Source: Reclinomonas americana ATCC 50394
Taxonomy: Eukaryota > Jakobida > Jakobea > Jakobida
Length of the DNA stretch: 40,607 bases
Assembly: GCA_048213135.1 (NCBI GenBank)
Contig: PS015264.1
Location: forward strand, 20,538 to 61,144
Reading direction: 5' to 3'
Each line of letters begins with the position of its first letter. Positions within the stretch are counted from its first letter, which is position 1. The notes below the pieces were generated by a model that saw only the letters and a program-made list of their open reading frames with translations, did no database searches and was not told where the DNA came from. Below are positions 32,086-40,607 of the stretch, piece by piece. The position numbers were made by a program, and so were the translations under genes.

Positions 32086-34741
32086 GGTACAGCTTGTCGT
32101 GCTGCTGCTGAGGATTAGGCTGCGGCGAATAGGTGCGCGTGGATGCAGAAGCTTCGATACAACTGTTATCTTTCAGTGCGATTTTACGCTTTTCCTGCTG
32201 ATCATCGATAGAGAGAGAGAGGGAGAGAGAGAGAGAGAGGCGAGGCTTGAGTGTGCTGTTGCGTTGAATCAGACTCCGATGGTGCTCAAGAGAAAGGGTG
32301 TGCATGAATGCAGAGGCTGTTGTTTTGATTGTCATTCTGTGCTATTTTCTCGAGTACGACAGAGTGGTGCATGTGAGAAGGGCGTGCACGTTGTTTTTCA
32401 CGGTGCCTTTCGCAAATTGACGAAGAGAGATGGAGAGATTGAGAGAAAGATGGAAGAGCGAGTCAGGTGCAGCTTGCAGTGTTGCTGCGGAGGATGAAGC
32501 TGCGGCGTAGGGTGCACGTGAATGCAGACGCTTGTCGATACAACTATTATCTTTCAGTGCGATTTCGTTAGTGAAGAGAGAGGCTAGTTTCCGGTGCTCT
32601 GGAGGAACAGGTTGACGACATGCTGAAGAGAAGGGTCCACGTGAATGCTGGTCGATGATCTGGTTGCCTTTCTTTACCTATCAGAATTACTTATTGTTGA
32701 GGAGAAGGGTATGCGAGAGAGCTCATCGAGGTCTTGATTCGGATCTCATTCCTTCTTCTCCTTGTGTCAGGACTTTCTCCACCCCCGCATGCGCGATTTT
32801 GTCGCCGGCAAGATTACGCTCGACGAACTGTCCAGCGACACGGGCATTCCGCGCATCCGCTGCATGCCAGTGTTTACCGAGGAGTTTGAAGAGTTGCGCA
32901 GAGATGCCCAACCTGTTGTTGCCACAATCTCACTCACTTGGGTTGCAGAAAGCTGTTGCTGGAGGTGGAGCGATTCGAGCAGCAGGTCGACGAGAGGTGT
33001 CGGCCGAATTCCATGAACAATGTTGCGTGACTGCGAGGCAAAGGAGCAGATACAGGCAAAGTGAGCGTGCAGCCGCTTACCCTTTGTTGACATGCAGGAG
33101 GGCACCGTCATGTCAGAGCTCGGCATGACTGCATTCTTCGACGCCTTTGTGGAGCACTGTGCGCGTCCCATCGGCGCTCTCTTGTACGCGGATCGCGGAG
33201 GCGCCACTCTCAACACGCAGCATTCGTTCACGGTAAAATGTTGCGTCGCCGTGTTCTCTCAGCGACGGTTCTCTCTCACTCTTGCACACGCGCGCTCTCT
33301 CTCTCTCTGTCTGCCTGTCTGTCTCGCTGTCTCTGTCTCTCTCTCACCTCTCTCTCTAATTATCTGCCTGCTTGCTGTCTGTCTCTCTCTCTCACACACA
33401 CACCGTTCTCTCGCACTCCTGCATTTTCTCTCTCTCTCACTGTTCTCTCGCACTGCTGCACACGCTATCTCTCTCTGTTTCCCTCTCGCTGTCCGTCTAT
33501 CTCTCTCTCTCTCGCTCTCTCTCTGCCTGCCTGTCTCGCTGTCTCTGTTTCACTCGCTGTCTATCTCTCTCTCTCTCTCTCTATCTGTCTGTCGCTGTCT
33601 GTCTCTCACACTCCTTCTCCTTTCTTCTCTCTTTCTCTCCCTGTCTGCGTGCTGCTCTTCTTTTCTCGCGTGTTTCTTTTCTCTCTCTCTTTTCTCTCTC
33701 TCCTCTCTCTCGTCACTTTTCGTCTCTGTTTCTCTCTCTTTATATCTATTTATTTCTCACTCTCTCGTATACGTGCACGTGCAATATGTCTCGCTCGATC
33801 CCTGTCCGTGTGCTTCTCTTCCTTTCTCGCGTGTACAGTCTCTTTCTCTCTTGTCTCTCTATCTTTCTCTTTCTCGTTACTCAGTCTCTATCGCACTCTG
33901 TCTCAGTCTCTCTTGCTCTCTTTCTCTTTATCTATGCGTGTCTCCCTCTCTCTCACTCACAAGTTCAGTTCCCCTACTGCCTCCGTGCCGTCTTCCTTTC
34001 TTCCCCCTCTCCCTCTTCTCACTGATCCCTCACTCCTCCACGCTGTCTTTCTTTTTTCTCTCCCTCTCAATCTCTATTCTCCCCCCTTCCCCCCCTCTCT
34101 CTCCCCCCCTTCTCCCTCCCCCTCTCCCCCTCTCCCTCACTCTCTCCCACTCTCTCACCCTCTCCCTTTTCTCACTCACCTCTCTTTCCCCCTTCCCCTC
34201 TCTGTCTCCCCCGCAGACCGCCCTCAAGGCGACGTCGACCTCGACTTCCACACCGACGACAGCGAGGTCACCTTCAACGTGTGCCTGTCGCACGAATTCA
34301 CCGGTGGCAATCTGTACTTTCGCGGCATTCGTGACGACCCGGCGGAGACCGGCGAGGAGTACGCCGAGTGGGTGCACCAGCCGGGAGTGGGCATTGTTGC
34401 GTTCCGAGAGCTACCGGCGTGTCGGTGTCCTCCGCTTTTTGCTTAACCCCCCGCAGGTGCACCTGGGAGCGCACAGACACGGCGCGCTGCCGATTCGCAG
34501 CGGCACGCGCGTGAATCTAATCGTGTGGTGCCGCTCGCAAGACCACCGCGTGCACGCACTGCTGGACGTGTGGAATCAGCAGGCAGAGGTGCGCGCCGCC
34601 GGCACGTTCCCGTCGCCCGACGAGGACTCGCCAGGGGTGTGTCCGCATTGCGCTCGCCAGCATCCACCAGGCGATCACGATCGTGCCGCCGATGAGGATG
34701 GTGGTGGTGGTGGTGGTGGTGGACCGTATCCGCATGATTAA
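31527..34741 (+). CDS. OGFOD2: OGFOD2-like 2-oxoglutarate/Fe(II) dioxygenase (5' end missing)
   Basis: Exons: 31527-31705, 32771-32892, 32949-33021, 33098-33239, 34217-34395, 34457-34741; 326 residues, entered in phase 1, so at least one 5' exon is missing. Family landmarks appear in order: CMPVFTEEFEEKLLLEVERF, RPNSMNN then SELGM, HSFTVKYRPQGDVDLDFHTD, DSEVTFNVCL, FTGGNLYFRG, GVGIVHLGAHRHGALPI, SGTRVNLIVWCRS. The HTD pair (~183/185) and a distal His in GAHRHGAL would bind iron; Arg of SGTR (~248) would bind 2-oxoglutarate. The CPHC motif in the tail matches the Cys pair in the animal protein. The substrate of OGFOD2 enzymes is not established; prolyl- or lysyl-type hydroxylation is inferred. 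The C-terminus ends in a Gly run. The resemblance to OGFOD2 was judged from remembered family features, not an alignment. Confidence 0.88.
31760..32575. repeat. Minisatellite of ~155-160 bases, five copies, in first visible oxygenase intron
   Basis: Units begin GATGCAAGGT(G/A)CAGCTTGTCG near 31768, 31922 and 32080, with decayed units near 32240 and 32465. Each carries CTGCTG, TGCGGCGAA, GGTGCATGAATGCAGA and TTTCAGTGCGATTTTACGCTT, and ends in a short (GA)n run. Confidence 0.9.
33240..34216. repeat. CT-rich intron (0.98 kb) of the oxygenase gene
   Basis: The donor GTTGCG follows HSFTVK. The whole intron is CTCTCTGTCT-type pyrimidine sequence, becoming CCCTCTCCCCCTC near the acceptor at 34216. 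Splicing restores VKYRPQGD. It mirrors the intronic arrays of the minus-strand genes, in the opposite genomic orientation. Confidence 0.9.
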
Positions 34742-34764
34742 ATGCAATGACAATAGATCTCTCT

Positions 34765-35192
34765 TTACTCTCCATCTCTGCTGCTGCGCCCCACCAGCGG
34801 CGACACCACCACTCGATCGGCTCCGCGGCCGACCACGCGAGTGGCGGGCGAGAGGCGGAACGGAATGCAGTTGGAGAAGTAGGGGAAGTCGAAGGAGGTG
34901 CGTTGGCCGGCGCAGACGTTGGGGACGGGCATGAGTCTGCGGGAGGGGGGGAGAGGGAAAGGGTGGGGAGGGGAGGATGAGGGGACAGGGGAGGGAGCGG
35001 GTTGAGGGGAAAAGGGTGTGTGAAGCAAGCAGATGGGGTAGAGGAACAGGGCGGAAGGGGGGTTGAGAGACCGGGAGGAAAGACACGGGAGTAAGCTGAA
35101 CTGAGGAGCGGTAATGGACGAAGACCAGGATAAAGAGGGCGAGAAGAGTGCAGGACAATGGGATGAGAGAGGGTCAGTGATGTCCGAGAGAC

Positions 35193-35223
<31 letters not shown>

Positions 35224-38200
35224 CAAATGAAGAAGAGCAAGGAAAGAGTGAACACAGAGCACAAGGTAAGAAAGAAAGTGCAAGAGAGTGCACGGCAAGT
35301 GAGAGTGAGTTGATCAATAGAACATAAGAGAGAAAGAAGAAGGCGGAGAAGAAGGGAAGAGTGAGAAAGGTAGAGGGGGAGGACACAGGAGAACGAGAAA
35401 GATTAGCACTGTGATGATCGGGATAGATGCGGGTGGGCGACGAGAAAGTGATGGGCACAAGAGAAAGAGCTTATCAGATTGTTTTCTCTTGTTGAATGAG
35501 AATGACGAGCATGAGAGAGAGAGAGAGAAGAGAGAGAGAAGGACGACTGGAAGGGGGAACCGCTGAACCAGATGCACGTGGAAGAGAGACGGGAGGGCGG
35601 AATGCGGGACGCTAAGGAGACGGAAGTTAAATAATTGCACTGTACTGAGAAGGACCAGTGGATTATTACCCCTTCGAAAGCCTCTTATCAGGCGTGAGAC
35701 ATGCAAGAGAGTAGCGCAGGGCAGTTTCGCAAGGTATGGAGGATCGGTATTCGTCTCTGCGCCCACAAGAGAGGGAGCTGCAAAGGCAGCATCAACAGCA
35801 TTGATAATTTGTTGCAAGTGTCTAAAGAGGTGAGAAAAGAGAGAGAGGGAACTGCAAGGGCAGAGATAAGAGCATTGATAAATCGTCACAGGTGTCCACA
35901 GAGGTGAGAAAAGAGAGAGAGAGGGAACTGCAAGGGCAGTGACAAGAGTATTGATGAATCGATGCAAGTCTCTGCAGAAGAGAGAGAAACCGCACATCGC
36001 CTAAATGGTTGCCCTTTCCCTCTCCATACCTGGCCGTCAACTGCTTGTTCAAGCGCAGCGACAGCGCCGCCACATCGTGCATCACCCCCGCAATCGCCTC
36101 CGCCGTCGAGTCCCACAAAATCGGCACAGTGTCCAGCCTGCACCAACATGAGATCGACGTAATCCCTTCTGTGCACCTGAGTCACACTTACCCGGTTGCG
36201 CACACTGCGCTGAACGACAGCAGCTCGGCCACCGTGTACCGCGACTCATCAGCACGCTGGCACAAAATATTGTCCTCCAGCACCGGCAGCATGACGCCGT
36301 TGAAGCCCGTGTGCAGGAAGTTCGCTCTGCTCACATTTCACGATGACATATCCGTCACGATCATGCTGCTACCACGCACACGCTACGCACCGCTCCAACA
36401 CCGACGTGAGCAGGGCCACTGCCGAGAGCGTGCCTGGGTCGCCAAAATGCTCAACTCCCATGCACTCAATGCCGCCACCGATCGAGTCCCTTTGTTGCGG
36501 GAAGGGTGCAAATGAAAAGTCGAAGCCCTGCATTCACGAGAAAGTGAGATCACTCCTGTACGCAACAGGCGCAAGGGTGCTCACCTTGAATGTCAGGCCA
36601 AACTCCCTGGCGATTTCGTCGACTGCCGGCTGCAGCACTGTCGCGTGCTGCTCGATGAGGGCCTGCAGCCTGGCGGCGCCGTCGTCCAGCGATGCAGCGT
36701 CGGTGAAGGCCTCGGAGACTGTGGTAGGTAAAGGTGAGCACGTGGGGGGAAAAGGGAAGGGAGGTACGAGAGGCGCACCAAGGTTGGCGCATTGCAGCGC
36801 AATAGCAAAGCAGTCGCCGTCGCTGTTGTTGCCCGAGTGGAACGAGCCGGGGAAGAAGGGGTTCTGCGGAGGGAGATAAGGAGAAGGGAGAAGAAGGGAA
36901 AGGGGAAGGGAGAAGGGGACAGGGGAAGGGAGGGGATAGGAGTGAGGGGAGAAAAGAAAGGAATGAGGTGGGAAAAGGGATAGAGGAAGGGGACAGGGGA
37001 AAGGAGGGAGGAGCAAGAGGAGTACACATAAACAGGGTAACAACAGAATGGATGGGCAGAGGAGAACGGGCGAGAGATGAACGAGAAGAAAAGAGGAAGA
37101 GAGCGACTGATTTGAGGAGAATGGACGACAGGCTGGACATGAAAACAGAAGAAGAGAAAGACAGGAGAGAGTTCGGAGGAGAATAATAGGGCAACGAGGT
37201 GACCGAGGCAGGGGGATAGTGAGATGTGCCAGCAAGGCGAGAACGAAACAAGGGTCACATAAGAGATGTGCAATTAATTAAACAGTACACATGAGCATAG
37301 GGACTGACTCGCAGCGGACGCGACTGCAACAGGCACTAACAGTGGAAAGAACTGGACCATCACTCAGAAATAAACGGAATAAGAGAGAGAAAAAAAGGGA
37401 GAAAACGAATGCGTTAAATATGTCCCAATAGCACTCAAAAGCTTGAGAAATGTGTGTGTGGGAAAATTGCGAGTGTTACCCAGAAGTAAACAGAGAAAGA
37501 GTGGATCTGAAGACAATGAATGCCTTGAGTCTGTCCTCTAACAGCGTGGAAACACGCTGGCCAACACTCTGACACCTCGAGAAAGGTAAAAGAAAGTGAG
37601 AAACGTCAAGAAAATGCGCAACCTTTCTCTTTGTCACGTACTCAGCTGCATGCACAGACTGACAAACTTCTTCTCAGCATCACGCAACAAAGGGCCGCAC
37701 TTGCGCCAGAGCCGAGAATCGCAAGTTGCCGAAACCGCCCGACGCGTGCTCCGAGTCCAGTTCGGCGATGCGGCGCACCGCAGCTGCGGCTAGTTGCACG
37801 CAGTCACCGTGAACCCTGTGGAATTTGATTCAGACGCTAATGCAGATGGGGTGACACAAAAAGTAGTGTGCGCAACTTGTCATCGGCGGTGAGTTGCGCA
37901 CACACAAAACATGACGAGGTCTGAGAGCCACAGTGAGTGTCGCGAACGAGGAGGAAGAGAGCTGGAACGGCGAGACCTCTCGAATAATGTCACTGACAAA
38001 CTCGTACGAGCGGGGGCTGTGAGACAGCGCGGCGCCCAGGCCGATGCATTGGAAGCCGATGGCTGTGAATCCAAGGGAATGAGAAAAAAGGAAAAGGGGA
38101 GAAGAAGCGGCGAAACGCACCTTTGAAGCGCGCCTCCACGTCCGTCACCAGCGCCAGCACGCGCTTGCGGGCGTCGTCCAACTCGCCCGACTCGGTGTCC

Positions 38201-38383
38201 ACCAGGAGCGGAAAGTGTGATGTGGAGAAGCGCACGGTCTGCGGAATGAAGGGAAAGGAGGAAAAGGGGGAAGAAGGGGGAAGAAGGGGGAAGAAGGGGG
38301 AGGGGAAGGGAGAGAGGGGAAGGGAAAAAGGTCACTTATCAGCTCTCTCAGAGCAGCGAGTGAGAAGCAAAATGAGAGCACTG

Positions 38384-38415
<32 letters not shown>

Positions 38416-40252
38416 ATAAGGACAACAGAGTGAGAGTATGAGTTGAGAGATGCTGCGGTCTCAATAGCAAGAAAGAGTGAGAGATAGAGAATGTCTCTCG
38501 TTCATATCTCAAAACAAGGCTGCAGAGCGAGTGAGGAACAAGGTGCGAGAGCGCTGGTGTCTCTTTCAGGGCAAGAGAGTGAGAGAATGAGTTGAGGAGA
38601 AGGAAGGCGCAAAAGGTCTCTCATTTCTGCATCTTCTTCAGCTCTCTCTCTCTCTCTCGAATCTCAACCTGCAGAGCGATTGAGAAGCGAAAGGTAAGAG
38701 CGCTGGGTCTCTTTCAAGGAAAGAGAGTAAGAGAATGAGGTGGAGAGACAGGGAGAGAGAGCATGCAGGTTCTCAACAGCAAGGAAGTGTGCGAGAGCAT
38801 CGGAGTGAGAGATAGATCATGTCTCTCGTTCAATATCTCAAAACAAGGCTGCAGAGCGAGTGAGGAACAAGGTGCGAGAGCGCTGGCGTCTCTCCCTTAT
38901 GGAGTGATATAACTGGAGACAGAATGTGAGTTTCTCGCCAGGCAACTTTCCTTTCTCAGTTCTCTCAAAAGCAAATGTTGCAGAGCGATTGAGAAGCAAA
39001 GTGTGAGTGCGCTACTGGCTCTTTCAGGGCAAGAGAGTGAGAGAGAGGTGGAGAGACAGGGAGCGAGAGCATGCGGGTGTCTCAACAGCAAGGAAGTGTG
39101 CGAGAGCGTCGGAGTGAGAGATAGAGCATGTCTCTCATTCAGATCTCTCAAAACNNNNNNNNNNNNNNNNNNNNGTGAGAGAGACTTGCACATGCTCTGT
39201 TGCCCTGAAAGAGATCAACTTCGCTGTTAGACACCTCATGTTCTTCGGCTCATTCTCTAACTCTTGCCCTGCGAGAGTCACCAGCGCTCTCTGACTTTGC
39301 TCCTCACTCGCACGTGAACTTTGTATCTGAGGGAGCTGAGAAGGGGAGGCGCAGAGCGGGAGACAAGACGTGACTCTCTCTCTCTCTCTTTCTTTCCGAA
39401 AGACATGCTGGAGAGACACCATCACGCCGTACTCCTCACTCGCTCTGCAGCCTTGTTNNNNNNNNNNNNNNNNNNNNNNNNNNNNNNNNNNNNNNNNNNN
39501 NNNNNNNNNNNNNNNNNNNNNNNNNNNNNNNNNNNNNNNNNNNNNNNNNNNNNNNNNNNNNNNNNNNNNNNNNNNNNNNNNNNNNNNNNNNNNNNNNNNN
39601 NNNNNNNNNNNNNNNNNNNNNNNNNNNNNNNNNNNNNNNNNNNNNNNNNNNNNNNNNNNNNNNNNNNNNNNNNNNNNNNNNNNNNNNNNNNNNNNNNNNN
39701 NNNNNNNNNNNNNNNNNNNNNNNNNNNNNNNNNNNNNNNNNNNNNNNNNNNNNNNNNNNNNNNNNNNNNNNNNNNNNNNNNNNNNNNNNNNNNNNNNNNN
39801 NNNNNNNNNNNNNNNNNNNNNNNNNNNNNNNNNNNNNNNNNNNNNNNNNNNNNNNNNNNNNNNNNNNNNNNNNNNNNNNNNNNNNNNNNNNNNNNNNNNN
39901 NNNNNNNNNNNNNNNNNNNNNNNNNNNNNNNNNNNNNNNNNNNNNNNNNNGCACTCAGCTCTCGCACAAGACTGCAGAGCGACAGAGAAGTAAAGTGTGA
40001 CAGTGCAGGTGTCTCACCAGCATGTCTTTCGGAAAGAAAGAGAGAGAGAGAGAGATAGAGAGTGACAGACTCATCCTTGTCTCCCGCTCTGCGCCCTCTG
40101 CTTTCCAGATGTCAGATGCAAACTTGAAGAGCGAGTGAGGAGTATCGTGTGAGAGCACAGGTGTCTCTTTCAAGGAAAGGGAGTGAGAGAGAAAGAGGGG
40201 CCTCTCGAAGTTTATGTCTTTCCTGGCAGCAAAAAAATGCGCGAGAGAGTTG

Positions 40253-40285
<33 letters not shown>

Positions 40286-40590
40286 TGCATATACAAGTCT
40301 CTCTCACTCACTCAGCTCCAGCAGAAGACTGCTGAGCAAAGGAAAACTCTCTGTGAATGAGTATTGGAGATGCATTCATTGTCGCATTCTCTCTCTCTCT
40401 CTCTCTCCCTCTCTCTCTCTCTCTCCATCCTCTCTCCTCTCCCTCCTCTCCCTTCTCCCTCCCCCCGCGCAACTTGCAACTCATACAAATCCCCGACAAT
40501 CGCCGCACATCGCGTAGCAAAATCGCGATACTTTTCACTCACACTCCCATCGCAACGCGCCGAGAAGAGCGTCACGGAGCGAACCTTCAT
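34765..40590 (-). CDS. DUF711 / UPF0210 family protein
   Basis: Ten exons: 40590-40474, 38238-38121, 38062-37906, 37815-37689, 36863-36779, 36718-36585, 36527-36391, 36326-36192, 36137-36030, 34936-34765. All phases agree: 429 residues, close to the ~440-450 usual for the bacterial family. It starts MKVRSVTLFSARCDGSV. Family landmarks in order: QTVRFSTSHFPLLVD, AIGFQCIGLGAAL, NPFFPGSFHSGNN, GFDFSFAPFPQQRDSIGGG, ECMGVEHFGDPGTLSAVALL, HTGFNGVMLPVLEDNILCQR, LLSFSAVCATGLDTVPI, LNKQLTARLMPVPNVCAG. The family is widespread in prokaryotes and distantly tied to glycyl-radical enzymes by fold; no reaction is established, and no function is claimed here. The gene converges on the oxygenase gene. Intron 1 is 2.2 kb with gaps; intron 9 is 1.1 kb. 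Confidence 0.88.
34937..36029 (-). other. 1.1-kb last intron of the DUF711 gene
   Basis: A GGGGAGAGGG-type array (pyrimidines on the coding strand) lies near the acceptor at about 34945-35000. At the donor-proximal end (35770-35985) there are three ~70-base tandem copies carrying GAGAGAGGGAACTGCAAGGG and AGCATTGATAA. No exon is supported inside. Confidence 0.8.
36864..37688 (-). other. 0.8-kb intron of the DUF711 gene
   Basis: The donor GTTGCG follows QVRPF, and the acceptor precedes NPFFPGSFHSG. A GGGAAGGGGA-type array at about 36866-37015 adjoins the acceptor. The rest is unremarkable AG-biased DNA. Confidence 0.8.
38240..40473 (-). other. 2.2-kb first intron of the DUF711 gene with satellite-like repeats and two gaps
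   Basis: It contains a GGGGGAAGAA array next to the acceptor, a ~130-180-base tandem repeat (GCAGAGCGA(G/T)TGAG near 38522, 38672, 38850, 38980 and, with changes, 39971), and N at 39155-39174 and 39458-39950. About 39370-39457 is an inverted copy of material at 39965-40065 (both contain the palindromic CATGTCTTTCGGAAAGA motif or its complement). Splicing out this intron joins LYELQ to TVRFSTSHFP. Confidence 0.82.
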
Positions 40591-40607
40591 CCCAAAAAAA
40601 CACACAC

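Noticed and set aside
33092-34446. Very long Ser/Leu-rich frames through the CT tract
   Set aside because: Stop-free pyrimidine repeat. The flanking oxygenase exons splice it out with restored family motifs.

Overview
The window is nuclear DNA from an intron-rich, probably unicellular eukaryote. It holds eight protein-coding genes of normal eukaryotic type (NHL propeller, tyrosine-kinase-like kinases, a homeobox, an OGFOD2-type oxygenase). They carry about 84 inferred introns, mostly 55-80 bases, plus a dozen longer ones filled with simple-sequence DNA. No operons, Shine-Dalgarno sites, tRNA or rRNA were seen. The lineage cannot be fixed from the sequence. Fusions of a seven-helix membrane region to a kinase are known from oomycetes and some amoebae, which makes a free-living protist likely. 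Seven runs of N mark assembly gaps. All gene models were spliced by hand from open frames, GT/AG sites and codon phase; none has transcript support here.

Layout. 529-2807 (-): NHL-repeat protein, 3' end outside the window. 3235-6160 (+): coiled-coil protein of unknown function, divergent from the first. 6434-11992 (-): large coiled-coil protein with one C-terminal membrane anchor. 12559-16845 (-): receptor-like kinase A, 5' end lost in the 17166-18056 gap. 18275-24201 (-): receptor-like kinase B, a paralogue of A that looks complete. 24472-26774 (-): proline-rich protein with a weak RhoGAP-like stretch. 27056-27913 (-): homeobox protein. 27914-31526: intergenic DNA, a purine-rich microsatellite, a minisatellite and gaps. 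31527-34741 (+): OGFOD2-like 2-oxoglutarate oxygenase, 5' end missing. 34765-40590 (-): full-length DUF711/UPF0210 protein, converging on the oxygenase with 23 bases between stop codons.

The most interesting content is the tandem pair A and B. Each couples a seven-helix membrane region, with the topology of a G-protein-coupled receptor, directly to a cytosolic tyrosine-kinase-like domain, with nearly identical exon lengths and a DYG instead of DFG motif. Two genome-level features also stand out. About one intron in seven starts with the unusual donor GTTGCG. Most long introns have grown by expansion of the pyrimidine tract just upstream of the 3' splice site on the coding strand. Apart from the kinase pair, nothing suggests that neighbouring genes work in one pathway.
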